Shown one piece after another: positions 1-11,394 of a stretch of DNA of 64,000 nucleotides. Source of the DNA: Histoplasma ohiense (taxonomy: Eukaryota; Ascomycota; Eurotiomycetes; Onygenales; Ajellomycetaceae); contig JAEVHH010000003.1 of the NCBI GenBank assembly GCA_017607445.1, forward strand, positions 4,216,001-4,280,000, read 5' to 3'. Numbering within the stretch: position 1 is the first letter of the stretch; every line of letters starts with the position of its first letter. Position numbers and translations under genes: made by a program. The notes beneath the pieces were generated by a model. The model was not told where the DNA came from, did not search any database, and saw only the letters and a program-made list of their open reading frames with translations.

Positions 1-793
1 TTCTCCAAGTGGTGATCTATCTGTTGGCATTAAAACAGATTCCTGGCTGGGACAGGTGAACAATGAGAGGTTTGGAAATTGGCCAGCAATGAAATCTTGG
101 TGTCGGGCGACTCGTCAAAAGGCGCAGTAATGTCCGGCAGAGTACTAGGCCAATGAAAGAATATCAAGATGGATTGTCTGAGAGCGCGTTCCTGATTTGA
201 TATTGCTAGCTACCTAGGTATCAAACAACCATCAGACTTGGATCTTAGTCAAGAATTAGGTATGTCAACACAATAACTCGATAAATACCTAAAGACAGCC
301 AAGCTATCCGCAGAGTTTGTTGCGAAACGTTATCTGCATTCTAGTTTAGAACGTGAAAATACTTTGCTTTTCCGGTTGTCGAACGCCCGGGCTATCGCAT
401 CCATGGATACGCTCGGGCTTTCGTTATGGTTACAGACGGCAAAAAATCTGTGACAATGAAGCGCGTAGTTAACAGTCCGACCAGTCTCTGCAAGACTGCC
501 ACAATATAACCCACCAAACGTTCCCGTCGACTTCTCCGAAACCTGGGCCAGGTCCAACCCAGCGTCGTCGGGGTGGAATGGTGGTCTTAGCGCCGCGGTA
601 CGATGACGTGAGGCCTGATTAGCCTCATTAGTCAGAAGGCCCATGTATGACGATTAATAATTCTATTTTTTCCCCCCCCCGAAGCACTTGGAATAACTAG
701 ACATTGGCATGCACTAAACTTTCAAATTTTAAGGAAGGATATGTCCTTATGGCAAACTGACGATACATCTTGCGACACGCCTCCCACGCTTTA
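1..793. other. Left-edge sequence without a recognised gene
   Basis: No reading frame here resembles a family I know. The longest frame (330-644, minus) has a composition typical of chance ORFs. The right part presumably holds the promoter and 5' leader of the DUF2985 gene starting at 794. A C-run (668-677) lies about 120 bp upstream of that start. The left part may belong to a gene beyond the edge, but nothing visible supports that. Confidence 0.5.
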
Positions 794-2752
794 ATGGATC
801 GCATTGAATCTGCGGAGGCGGCGGCCCCTCCTGAAGCTCGTCCCCCCCAAACGCCCAGTAATGTTAGAAATGCGTCTATAGCCGGGCGATCGCGAAGGCC
901 GAGTATACGGGTGCTACGCTTCCCCTCTAGTTCTGGAAACTCGGAGACGCTTCGAACCAACCCACAGAACGACAGGCACAGAGATAGACAAGATGTGCCG
1001 GAAATTACCACCCGTCGTCGAAGTAGCTCGGATCCCCGGCCATTTGTCAACCATGGGACTGATGTAGCTCCAGCTGCGGCAGGAGGCTTAACACTTATGC
1101 CTTCGTTGGTGGAGGAGCTTTCAAATGAAGAGACTGTCCCGCAAGGAAGTGCGCTCTTGCCTCCGCGTGGTAATTTAGAGAGATTGCGGAGGACGAGCGC
1201 TGCTGCAATTTCTTCCCTGGGGTTAACTCGTGCTGCCACAGTCAGTGGACATGAAGTGGGCATAATTGAAGACCAAGTGGTTGATCTTCTCGACGTTATT
1301 GGTATGAGAAACACCTGTCCCGCAGGACTTTTGGCGGCCGGAACTAACCGGTATGATGTGATAAAAAAAAAAGACCCTGAAATATCTACTCTCACCACCC
1401 TTACGAATGTTCAAAATTCCCTCTTCGTACCCGATCTTGGGCGGTTTTTAAACCGGAGACCATCATACCTGTTGACTCCTCGAACTGAAGGAGCCCCCAA
1501 ACTGGAAGAACCTGAGAGTGATCGCGAAACACTGGAAGGAGAGGATACAGATATTTCAGAACGATTGCGTTTACAGAGCACTAGTTCAACAATGATCGAT
1601 GAACTCTGTTTCGCGGTCTTACCCGACGGAGAAACGCTGGCTGGTTGGAGTGAGGTAGATAAGCTAGAGCTCAACGATCATGTTAGACACATGCTTCATT
1701 CGCGGAGGTCTAAGTTCAAACGATCAATGAAGGGTTTTGGGCAATATGTCCGGAAACGTAGGTGAACCCGTTATCTTCCCTGATGCATAAGGTTGACTGA
1801 CACTCTGCTAACCATATTCCATGTGCAGCGCTTGGGTTTCTAGTCACGCTTTATGCGACACTGATTACCCTTTTTGGACTCGCATGGGTCTTGTTCCTGA
1901 TAGGTGTGTGACGTAATTTCAAAAAAAATATTCTATGTCCACAATGTGTAAAGTATCAGAACTAACGCATTGTTCCTTAAACTAGGATGGATCAATGTTG
2001 GTGGCCGTCAGCTTTATATTATCAACGTCATAGACAATGTCTTAGTTGCTTTATTTGCCGTAGTCGGAGACGGATTAGCCCCATTTCGTGCAATAGACAC
2101 ATACCATATGATTTTTGTTGCGCGCTACGCCCACATGACATGGCGTTTGCGCAAGGAAAAAGCACTTCCCAAACTACATAATAAAAATGATCTTCCGAAG
2201 AAAAGAATAGACGACGCAAACCAACAAATCGACATGGAGATGAGTGCCACGGACGAAGCTAGTGACGAAAAACCCAACGATGAAGCCGAACTGCAGGAAT
2301 ATTCCGTTCTCAACGCAAAACAGCAGAAGAGCCTTGAACACCACCAGAAGAAACTTTCGAGATCACACACATTTTACAAACCGCACGAAACAAGCACCCA
2401 CACAGCCTTCCCCCTTCGCCTCTTGATTGCAATTGTCGTGCTGCTGGACTTCCACTCCATATTCCAGATAGCGTTGGGCGCATGCACATGGGGCATCTAT
2501 TACAAGGTCCGCCCATTCGCCCTTACAACTGTAATTCTCTGCTGCTCGATTACGTGTAACGTAATGGGTGGTGTTTTGATTTGGGTTGGCGACCGTCGGT
2601 CGCGAAAGAAAGATGTTATTGAAAAAATGTTCCGGCAGGAGTTGACACAGGAGGCAATGAAGAAGGTAGATAGAAGAAGAAGAAAGGATAGAAAAAGAGA
2701 GAGTATGGATGAGAGACGGAAAGTATCACATGAGGGTGAAAGCGGAGGATAG
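794..2752 (+). CDS. DUF2985 integral membrane protein
   Basis: Three exons: 794-1757, 1829-1903, 1986-2752; 601 aa. All junctions keep phase, with donors GTAGGT and GTGTGT. The DUF2985 core begins at the exon 1/2 junction (KPLGFLVTLYATL), where a hydrophobic helix runs through exon 2. It continues in exon 3 with a Gly/Trp-Asn loop, a second hydrophobic segment (INVIDNVLVALFAV), and two further helices near the C-terminus around IFQIALGACTWGIYYK and a Val-Met-Gly-Gly-rich segment. The first ~320 residues are polar, Ser/Arg-rich and probably disordered and cytosolic. The C-terminus is highly charged (Arg/Lys/Glu). Fungal DUF2985 proteins are multi-pass membrane proteins of unknown function, so no role is assigned. 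A TTG-started frame opens 24 nt earlier, but the ATG at 794 is the first usable start. It converges on the SIR2-type gene. Confidence 0.85.
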
Positions 2753-2846
2753 AAAGAAGCAGTTCCGACATAAGATTTTCCCCATAGAGTTTTTCTACGA
2801 TCCATGATGGATGATGCAATGCGATATACACGTCCACTAAGTTAGC

Positions 2847-2887
<41 letters not shown>

Positions 2888-3555
2888 GGTTACATGTAGC
2901 TGCTTTTGTGAATAGTTGCCTAGGAACATACAGGTTATTTTAAAATATCAATATTGTACATACTTTAATGTTTAAAAACATACCATTTTTCAATGAGCTC
3001 ATGAACATTGCTAGATAATCTCCATCTGTTCATTCCAATCCCTTGACTCAACTTCCTCGCCACAACGTAAATCCATAACATTTGAACTAAGCAAGTGAAC
3101 CGAATATAAATTGAAATTGAAATGGAATAATCAAACATCTCTTCACCCATTTCTGCGAGTAGGACAAATGAAACAAAGAACTTCCCAGACAGGAAAACAA
3201 TAGTCATTCCATCTAACAAATATATGAGTCATCCAATTCATTGGTACAGAAGAAGAAAATATATGAGGATGAAGAATCACGAATGCATGGAGATATTGGT
3301 ACAAAGGCGTCTATGAGAGAACATAAGCAGGGTGGCGGCAAACGAAACTTTGGGTTTAAGAAAAAAAAAAAGGATTCTGACCGAACCAGGGATATATGGC
3401 ATGACAAAGAAAAACAAAATCTATCAACGATTCCCAGGGGAGTGCTAAGAGGGCCAAGACTGACAAATGCGGGTTTCGAATGGAAAACAATTTGTGTGGC
3501 AACGACGAGAGAAAAACGCGGCAAAAGCAAATGTGGGAAATAAGGGGTATCTTGC
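2753..3555. other. Convergent intergenic region (DUF2985 / SIR2)
   Basis: This is shared 3' sequence between two convergent genes. It contains the AT microsatellite listed separately. Frames on both strands between 2965 and 3543 are low complexity (Lys/Ser-rich) and match no family I know. Nothing else is seen. Confidence 0.6.
2850..2883. repeat. (AT)n microsatellite
   Basis: An uninterrupted run of about 16-17 AT dinucleotides, about 100 bp downstream of the DUF2985 stop codon. It is self-complementary and likely length-polymorphic. Confidence 0.95.
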
Positions 3556-5358
3556 TTATGGCTTCACAGCAGTAAACTGATATCGTGAGACGTAGCCTTC
3601 ATTCAGTGAAACCTCGACGGTTAGGTCTTTGGGTATCATTTCGTGTTGTAAATCCCAACCAGCGCGGCGGCAGAGCTCGGAGACCACAACGTCGCATTCA
3701 CCGAGCATGTCGATATCAAAATCAATATGTGACACCGGCTGTGAGGTAGGGAACGAGTTAGCTGGATTGTTAGGTGGCTTGTCCTATGGTGATGCTTACG
3801 TCACGTGAAATTAAAATCTGAGGGACATCCCGAGGTAATATGCCTGGAACTTCAGCCACCGGTGCCACTTTCAGTGATGTCCCAATAACAATAACTAGGT
3901 CTGCCAGTTCGCGATCATGGTTTATCAGACGTTGCGAGAATGCGCTCGGAAGATCTTCACCGAAGAATGTGATATCAGGCTGCTTGATTGTTAGGAAGTA
4001 TCAAAAAAGGTTTCATTAATGGCCGTGTATTAACAATAACGTACCTTCATCACGCCAGGGGTGGGGATTTCATAGTCTTCGCCCTCTGAGCTATCGTCAA
4101 AATCCTCCCTTTTACGACTTTTTTTTATGGACCCATTTGAACTGCGCTTTCTTTTCATCCCGCGGGGCTGAGCTGCGAGTAGGTCTTTGCAAGCAGCACA
4201 TTCAGGAAGTGCTCCCTTCCGAACATGTTCGAAAATTTGCTCACCGGGGACCTGGTACTTGCACTTGATGCAGGATGCTGTCGCGAAAGAGCCATGGCAT
4301 TGGATTAAATTCTCAGGCAAAATCCCCGCATTTGCTTCCAGGTTGTCAATATTTTGAGTGAAGTTCGTCAGTAGTTTTCCTTTATCCTGAAGAAGTCGGA
4401 TAAATGCATGAGTTGGAGAAAAAATTTTCTCCTTCGGAAGGATGTCCTTCGCAATAGAGTAGAAAATTTTGGGGTCCTCGTGGAATAGGCGTATATCGAA
4501 AACTTCTTGAGGGTCGGTCAATCCCAGATACTCTAACTTAGAATATAAGCCGGTATCTTTCGAGCGAAAGTCAGGAATACCGAGACTAGTGGATATCTAG
4601 AAATCTGGATATCAGTATGGTTTTATTTTTCTTCCCGTGGCAACTTCATCAGTGTGCTTACGCCGGCGCCAGTTAAGACGATAATATTCTTTGATATTTT
4701 CAGCAGCTCAACCGCATCATCGATAGTATTGTACTGTGATAGCTTAACGCGTCTTGAGTATTCGCGTGCAATTCCTATAATAAGCAAGGTATGATAAGCC
4801 CTGTCTGGAGCGCCTTCAAGAAATGTGGGCGGCATGATCCCGAAGGCAGTGCAGAGTTTCCTGGCAGTAATGGTCCCCTGCCCTATTGTCTCTTCAATGA
4901 AAGCAGCCTTTCCGATTTCGTGAAGGCGCCCACGAAAGGCAGCGGCCTCCTCTGGCGTACACGCATCAGGAACTGGATCATTATTTTATCAGTCAGTGCT
5001 TTGATTTCCTGGAAAGAGAACGCCAGTTAAAGGGCGCATTTGGCCCCAAAAAACCCAAAATAAAGGACAATGAAAAAGAGAAACAGTTTCCCTTACCGTC
5101 GTGTAGCTGGTCATCGCGGACAAACTGTAATGAATCTTCATAAAGTGACTCAGTCTCCCAGTTATCATCAGAGTCTTCAGAATCCCCCGAAGCGCCAGAA
5201 TCGCCGTCCTCCGTGTCGAACTCGGGGTTTGACACGTCCTCGCTGACATCAGGCGCGCCTGCTGATATCACTCCGTTCTCCGTAGCGACATCGACCACCT
5301 TCACCACGGCAGATTTCAAGGGAAGCTCCTCTTTCGCCAGCGCCGGGGCGACATCCAT
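3556..5358 (-). CDS. NAD-dependent histone deacetylase, SIR2/HST1 (SIRT1) type
   Basis: Five exons (5358-5097, 4972-4662, 4596-4045, 3979-3800, 3738-3556) give 495 aa, and every junction is in phase. Class I sirtuin landmarks are present. There is an acidic Ser/Asp/Glu-rich N-terminus (about 25-75), then the NAD-binding GAG-x-STSLGIPDFRS (about 189-202), split by an intron. TQNIDNLE and the catalytic histidine in QCHGS (about His292) follow. The zinc site is two CxxC pairs (about C300/C303 and C324/C327). C-terminal signatures are PDITFFGEDLP and VIGTSLKVAPV. A strongly basic stretch (KRKR..KKSRKR, about 339-354) sits just after the second Cys pair and probably acts as a nuclear localisation signal. 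Expected role: nuclear deacetylation of histone lysines using NAD, giving silencing. A longer frame upstream begins with TTG, so the ATG at 5358 is preferred. Sir2 versus Hst1 orthology cannot be settled without a tree. Confidence 0.93.
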
Positions 5359-5765
5359 CTCGACAAGAAGAACGACAAGACCCAACCAGAAATAAGGTCC
5401 GCTCCGGTAGCTTACATTGGTGGAGGTTGTTGTGAGAAGGCCGTGTGTCGCAGTTTGGCCATGAAAAGTATTAATAATACCAATATTTCCGAGGTGTTCG
5501 GAAGTTTATGATAATCCGGCCAGGAACAAAGGGGCCACAGCGGATATGGTAATAAACACTCCTTGCTACCTTTACAGAATCCATTTAATTTTCATGAAGC
5601 CAGTTCATTTATATATATGTATCTCTAGTCGTTTCCATCATCCTACCATGCGAAAACATAACCAAACCCATTTCTGCTCCAATTGGTATCTAGAATACGG
5701 ACACGAGGATATTACCACAGCAGTTTCCTCGCTTCTCTGCATTACTCCTTTCTCTTAATGGCCTT
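5359..5765. other. Intergenic region: SIR2 promoter and ACL4 3' end
   Basis: Two minus-strand genes are head-to-tail here. The stretch should hold the SIR2-type promoter and the ACL4 terminator. No further gene or clear motif is seen. Confidence 0.5.
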
Positions 5766-7046
5766 TCATGAGTCCGTCATTTTCTGATCTTCGTCTTTGC
5801 CATTATCATTGTCATCATCTAAACCGTCGCTTTCATCTTCCCACTCTCCGACCACGTCTTCGCCATCATCGCTATCGTCACCATCCTCGCCCAGCTGATT
5901 CTGGAGATCTTGAACGAGTTCCTCAGCATGTTCCTTCAGCTTCAAATCCTCATACTCAACTAGTTTGTAAAGCTTTAAGCTCTGTTTTAGCCAGCTCCTG
6001 CTGGAATGTAATGTAGCTTGTCGGAGTTCCGATTCTGATAGGCCATACTTATTGGCGGGAAGCTTTTCGCCCTTCCCGAGCAAATATTGACACCACCCGC
6101 CTAAATACCACATCTCAACGCTATGATCGTCTTCAAGAGCCATTCTTTCTAGCACTTCAAGCGCTTCAATTTCCATCCGGACTTCCATTAATAATCTAGC
6201 AAGACTTATCCGTGTGGGGAAGTCTGGCACCAAGGGGCTTTCCGGTGGTAAGTCTTTCCATAATTGAAGGCTTCTTGACAGCGCAGCCCGGGCGTCGTCT
6301 TGTCGGAGTTGTGATATCCTAACCGAAGCCAATGTTTGCAAGCATTCCGGGGAATCGGGGGCAACCAAAAGAGCCTCTGTAACCAATGCTTCGCATCGAG
6401 CTTCCGCATCCTCTTCCCATCTGGTTTAGAAGGTTCACTTCAGCATTGGCATTTTATTTTTTAACGAATTTCGCGTACAATAGGATACTCACGATAGATC
6501 GGTCATGTATATTTCTACCACTCCACATAAAGCATGTGCCAACTTTTTCTTCTGCTCTTGCGCAGCCAACCCATCATCCAGCTTGCGGCTCTGCTCTAAC
6601 GATTGTATGTTCCGTCTCAAACTTGCGACTCCTTTTTCGAACCAGCTTACACTATCCTTGCCACCAGTTTCGCTCAATTGCGCAAGCCATAAAAATTTCT
6701 CTGCACCTCCTCCTTCTGATTCAGGAATTTCTCCGTTCGGATCTAGAGCAACGGCTTGCATGAATTGTTGTCGCGCCGGATCGATTTCTCCTAACTCAAC
6801 ATATATTTCGCCGATCAAGTTCAGACCTATTAACACAGCGGGTGATCCGGCTGAAGCTATATCCAACCCGCGTTGTGCAAGAGGGAGAGCGGCTTCCGGT
6901 TGCCCTGTTTGGAGGAAAATGGTGGCTTGGTCGAAAAAAATTGCCGGATCTTCATTCATTTTCCTCCAGGTAGATCTGCTGCCATCACGAAGGCCAGATT
7001 TTGTCCTTTTCTTTGAAGATTTGTTGGGGCCCCGCGTTTTGGCCAT
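5766..7046 (-). CDS. ACL4: Ribosomal protein L4 chaperone ACL4 (TPR protein)
   Basis: Two exons, 7046-6493 and 6420-5766; 402 aa. The intron is 72 nt (donor GTGAGT), with Ser completed across the junction. The protein opens with a basic MAKTRGPNKSSKKRTKSG tract. Tetratricopeptide-like helical pairs follow (AIFFDQATIFLQTGQPEAAL; AVLIGLNLIGEIYVELGEI; CLQTLASVRISQLRQDDAR). The end is extremely acidic (Asp/Glu, last ~40 residues). This layout matches Acl4, the dedicated chaperone that binds newly made Rpl4/uL4 and escorts it to the nucleus for 60S assembly; the acidic tail suits binding a basic ribosomal protein. It is divergent from GIR2, another translation-linked gene. Confidence 0.85.
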
Positions 7047-7454
7047 ATGGGATGTATTGACTATATCCTAGTGACAGAGCAAATAGCGGGACAGAAGTGA
7101 TCAGGTAATTTATTGTTTGACGTAATTGACTGCCAAAAGTAAATCTTGTATGCGACCGTGAAATAGTATTTATATTTTTTTTTTAAACAAATGTTTGTTT
7201 TGTTTGCATGTGAGACGGGGAAACTTGATCTCATCGCGAAAGTCCTCGGGCTAAGTGCACAGTTAAAGAAAGCATCCTCACCGTCCATGTTAAAAAATAA
7301 GTTCGGAATTCGTCCTGAGTCGCACATTTCAGAGACATTGCCTGTTAACACCATCAGCAACTCACGTTTGATCGTTTTGACATATTACTCTGGAAAAGGG
7401 CATTGAACCCCGTTTTACCCCTCTTGCAAGCTTCGCGCTTGAAGCAAAAGCATC
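7047..7454. other. Divergent promoter ACL4 / GIR2
   Basis: This 408 bp lies between two start codons on opposite strands. It is moderately AT-rich with a T-run near 7170-7180. An open frame at 7191-7406 (+) matches nothing known. I see no clear transcription factor site. Confidence 0.5.
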
Positions 7455-8221
7455 ATGGGAATCGAAGATCAGCAAGAAGAAAGGGAGACGCTCAGGTCTA
7501 TTTTTCCAGACGAAATCACAGGTGATTATTTTAATACAATTGCTTTTTTGTTTCCAAGGTCTTGTTACGCTCGTAACTAATACCTACAGATATATCTGAT
7601 ACCACATATCGAATATCAATAACATTGGATGTTACCCCCCAGGGAGACGATGATCAAGAGCCTCCCACCCTCATCCTTCAAGTTTCATACCCGCCACAAT
7701 ACCCAGACGTTGCTCCAGATCTCGAACTCTCCACCCCGCCTAATGCACCCAAACACACCCACTTTGATATACAAGAAGACCGTGACCGGCTCCTGGAGTC
7801 GCTGCAGTCCACCATTGAGGAAAACATGGGAATGGCGATGATATTTACTATTGTTGATACGTTAAAGGAGGGTGCCGAGCTTCTTATATCCGAACGACAA
7901 GCAGCCATCCAAGCATTGAAGGAAATGGAGTCTGCCAAGGCAGAAGAAGAAGAGAATCGTAAATTTCATGGCACGGCTGTGACGCGGGAGTCATTTCTGG
8001 AGTGGAGAGCTAGATTCCAGAACGAGATGGAAGAACTAGAACGAAGGAAACAGGAAGAAAAGGAAGCAGATGACAAGAAGAGGAAGGTTACTAGCAAGGA
8101 GGAGAAAAAACTTACTGGGAAGGAATTGTGGGAGAAAGGCCTAGCTGGTAAGGTGGATTATGATGAGGACTATGTTGATTCTATACCAGTCAGTATGGAA
8201 AAACTGGAATTGGTATCGTAA
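7455..8221 (+). CDS. GIR2: RWD-domain protein GIR2 (DRG-family partner)
   Basis: Exon 1 is 7455-7521 and exon 2 is 7590-8221; 232 aa, with a 68-nt intron (donor GTGATT, acceptor CTACAG) and phase 1 kept. The RWD domain occupies roughly residues 5-115. Its start MGIEDQQEERETLRSIFP is typical, and the YPPQYPDVAP turn is the YPxxxP hallmark of RWD folds. A long charged helix follows (Lys/Glu-rich, about 120-200), and the acidic end is DYDEDYVDS-like. Gir2 binds the GTPase Rbg2 and, through RWD, Gcn1, linking ribosome-associated GTPases to general amino-acid control. The short first exon was missed by plain ORF calling and was added from the splice sites. Confidence 0.88.
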
Positions 8222-8794
8222 CGTTTAACTTTTGATATTTTCCTTTATACTATACAAGTCTACTAGATGTTGAGTTGGCATCATGGCCCTTGCAAGTTTG
8301 CGGTATTAGGTGAAGAATATCCCCCGTAGCCCAAGGGCAAATAACAAACTCCCGGACCTATTCGTTTCTCCGGTTGCAAGGCGATATGCGCGAAAGTCAT
8401 TAATCGTCATGTTACTGCAATCGCAAAGTTCCGAATGTCTTTCTGAATGCTTGTGTTTTTCTTTTCTTTATTTCGCCCTGCAAGAACTGATGATGCACTG
8501 TTGCATAAGTTGTACCAAATCTTCTTCTATGTATGTACCTTAGTTCGACGTTTGCGGCGAACTGTATAGCTTAAGCAGAAGTCTCTGCTTTAAGATCGGG
8601 TTTCTGTGATTCTCTGAATATTAGCTATTACAACCAAGCCTTGGGTTTGGATGGTTTAAATCCCTTCCAACATACAGGCTATGTATCTCGCGACATCCAC
8701 ACTAACTTGCCGAAGTACCCAGATGAGAGGTATCTCACTACAAGGGTCGAGCCTGCACATATACAGTACAATGTACACCTTCTCAGCATCACCG
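8222..8794. other. Convergent intergenic region (GIR2 / LYR protein)
   Basis: 3' flanks of two convergent genes. Frames at 8310-8543, 8641-8874 and 8681-8920 (+) have no recognisable features. The minus-strand gene ends at 8795. Confidence 0.5.
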
Positions 8795-9888
8795 TTAGGG
8801 GCGCTTGTCATGTTTTTCAGCTGCAATATCTTCCTTGCTCCCTTCAGCAGCGATACCCTTCACTTCATGATTAGATCCGCGAACCGCTGCAACCCCACTG
8901 ACAGATTCTGCCTGTGCTAGCCGCTGAATTCTGAATTCCTCCTTCTCCTTTTCCGCAAGCTCCCGCTCCTTCAGAACGACCTCCCACATCTTCTGCGCAA
9001 GCTCTTTATTTTTCTGATCCTCATGTTGAATTGTTTTTATAGTATAATCAAGACACTCGGCAACAGTTGTCTCCCAGCGGCCATCGTTGTTTTGATCCAC
9101 GATAGCATCCCACTTGTCCTCTTGCTGCGCGAGGTAAACATCATCTTCCAACTTGTCCCGACGAAGGATCTTCTTCCACCGTGCGTCTAATTTACTCCTC
9201 AAGACGCGACTCAAACTCGGAGGCTCTGGCTTTTTGATTCGAAGGAATGGAATCCCACGGGCATCGACAAGTACGGGAACACGGCGAGGCCCATTGATAT
9301 GCGCCCTTGGGCGTGATAAAATCGGTTCAGTATCAGGGTGTGGACGGAGAGCTTCCGGACGCCTCCTTGCTCTGCCTTCGGCTCTTTTCCTTAGCGCGTG
9401 CGTGTTGCGGTTCTCCGGACGGTGTTGGGCAGCTTGGATTTCCCGGTTCCTGTGGATATTGGTTTTGAGATCGAAAGCGCGCTGAACGATTGATTCAAGC
9501 CGGTCAACGCTCTCTGGGTTTGCCTGGGTGCACGAATGGAGTAAATCCAATGCCTTGCGAAACATAAAGTTAGCATGTAAAGTGAGGTAGAACTGGTTAG
9601 GTACTGGATGGTGGTGTTAACCTCATAGCCGGCCTTCAAAGCGTTGGCGATCTGGCTGGGACTTTGCAGGGCTTTATATTTGTGAAAGTTAGATTTTATT
9701 AGGCCCTGTATTTCCGCAGGTTGGAGTTGAATTAAGTGCAGGCGGGCGGATTGAGACAAGAGAGCATGGTAGAGTGAAAGACCTGGAAAGGTTATGAGTT
9801 GGATGATTGAAGCACATATACACTGTAAGGAAAACCTACATGCTAGCCTATGGGCGCCCGAGCTCTTGGGTAACAGAAACCTCGGCAT
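8795..9888 (-). CDS. LYR-motif (complex 1 LYR family) protein
   Basis: Three exons, 9888-9840, 9782-9622 and 9553-8795; 322 aa, all in phase. The short first exon MPRFLLPKSSGAHRLAC joins to LSLYHALLSQSARL, which is the family's L-Y-R position with His replacing Arg. An N-terminal three-helix LYR-like domain (residues 1-90) precedes a long charged, helical C-terminus (Arg/Glu-rich, about 95-300) containing IPFLRIKKPEPPSLSRVL. LYR proteins generally work in the mitochondrial matrix with acyl-carrier protein in respiratory complex or Fe-S assembly. The specific client of this fungal subfamily is not known to me. A longer ATG-less frame exists upstream; MPRF was chosen because it starts directly at the domain. 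Confidence 0.75.
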
Positions 9889-10293
9889 TCGAATAAAAGC
9901 AATCGAATTCTTCGTTAGCTTTGCTTCAACATCCTCTGGAATTTTCAACCCGACAGTTTTTCATTCCAAAGTTGGAACTGAGATCCATCCATGGATGCCT
10001 GGGTAGCTTTAAATCACGTGATTGATTTTCCCTACAACCACCTTCGGTATTATATTTGAATGGTATGAACGGAAAGGCTTTGCATGGGAACAATTGCTTA
10101 TAGGTCTGCAGAAGTATGTTCGCATTCCATAAACTAGAAGTTTATGTCCGGCCATATTTGGTTACGCTAAAGCCTGCCCCTAAAATGATCTTAAAACATA
10201 TGAAAGGCTAAATGCATGCGAAGAAGGAAAACAACAACCTCAAAGCAATGCTCCCGTCGCGTCATAATGGGAGCCATCTTCAAAAATAGCCAC
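9889..10293. other. Intergenic region: LYR gene promoter and MMS2 3' end
   Basis: Head-to-tail minus-strand genes. It contains a TCACGTGA palindrome (listed separately) about 127 bp upstream of the LYR start codon. No gene is seen. Confidence 0.55.
10014..10021. promoter_or_regulatory. TCACGTGA E-box palindrome upstream of the LYR gene
   Basis: A perfect 8-bp palindrome, the classical core for bHLH factors such as Cbf1. It lies about 127 bp upstream of the start at 9888. Similar sites recur in other promoters of this window. Function is inferred from motif and position only. Confidence 0.5.
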
Positions 10294-10968
10294 TTAAAAG
10301 TTAGATCCTTCCGGGGGCTGAGGGATTTTCTTGTTTTCCGGTAGAGCCATGAATCTACAAGGAGTTAGTAAGCACGGATATCCCGCGGCATCTCTTGATA
10401 GCATTTTGCTTGCCTTCTAATCTCAAGCAGAATGGTCTCCATCGTAAACTCTCTCTTCCATATAGAAAGTCGGGGTAGCTTCGTCAGATCAACCTAGTGA
10501 GCATCAGCATCACACACTCCGTCAGACGGATTTTCTAAGAGGGCATAACCACATACTTTACCGTTTCGCGGATCGACGCAGGGAAGGTTCACCTTGGAAA
10601 CGAAGTGGATAGTTGGCGGAAGATCGGGGTAATTTTCACCACACTTAATATTGACGCTGTATATCCGGTTCTCATGCACACTCTATTTCACAAAATGTTA
10701 AACTGAGCTGCCAGTAATACCTGTGGTGAGGAGAATTGGGCGCACATGAGGGGGCCCTAGAATTGTTCCATTCCAATTCGTCATTGTTACGTCGTCCCCG
10801 TTGGCAAGGCCATAGGAACATGCTTCTATTAATCGAGAGATTGAACATAATGAGCATGAGAGATGTAATGATTTTACCTGGTGGAGCATACATACCTGCC
10901 CCGCGACCTTTTTCGCCATTCTCAAGCTCTTCCAGTAAACGGAAGCTCCGAGGAACCACGGCAGCCAT
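10294..10968 (-). CDS. MMS2: Ubiquitin-conjugating enzyme variant MMS2
   Basis: Five exons (10968-10896, 10825-10746, 10682-10557, 10493-10414, 10354-10294) give 139 aa, close to the usual ~138. Family signatures run in order: VPRSFRLLEELENGEKG, GAEACSYGL, MTNWNGTILGPPH, ENRIYS, YPDLPPTIHF, SKVNLPCVD, and the C-terminal MALPENKKIPQPPEG. As in UEV proteins, the catalytic-cysteine context of true E2s is missing. Mms2 pairs with Ubc13 to build Lys63-linked ubiquitin chains on PCNA for error-free post-replication repair. The last intron (10413-10355) uses a GC donor (AG|GCAAGC) and an in-line TACTAAC branch site; the third exon is preceded by a weak GTGCGC donor. The start at 10968 is preferred over the in-frame codon at 10986. 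Confidence 0.93.
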
Positions 10969-11394
10969 CTCGAGGAAACCTTTCAAAAAATTGGTGAAGG
11001 TAAAGTTGCAATATCAAAAGTTGAGAATATGGCATTAAAGAGGGGTCGGATGTGTCGCATGTCCGTTCGTCTATAAAGCTTAGTGATTAAGCGCGGGGCA
11101 CGTGCTGCGTCATATCATGTGACTCCAGCGCCATTGCGCAGATAGCTAGCCGCGGAAGTGAGTCCTAAATGCCACTGTACAACATCAACACCAAGCATCC
11201 TTAACCTGGTTTCCATGGTATCTAGATGTCTGTAGGCTTGAAGTGCCTTGCATTATTGAACTAGTTCTAGTTATTCGCTCTTCGCTGATGCCGTATGTGG
11301 CCTGGTCTCGCACTCCTCTCTGCTAAGAGCTGGGTTGCTTCTGGAGTTGCGAGAAATCGCGCCTGATATCATTGAGCGCAATTTGATATCTGAC
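10969..11394. promoter_or_regulatory. Divergent promoter MMS2 / MON2 with CACGTG and TCATGTGA
   Basis: A 426-bp bidirectional spacer. It contains CACGTG at 11099-11104 (131 bp from the MMS2 start) and TCATGTGA about 15 bp further on (near 11116-11123). Both belong to the bHLH E-box family. Regulation is inferred only. Confidence 0.5.

Noticed and set aside
330..644. 104-aa minus-strand frame at the left edge
   Set aside because: It starts without an ATG, has chance-like composition and shows no family motif.
770..793. Upstream extension of the DUF2985 gene
   Set aside because: The extension begins with TTG; the ATG at 794 is the first proper start.
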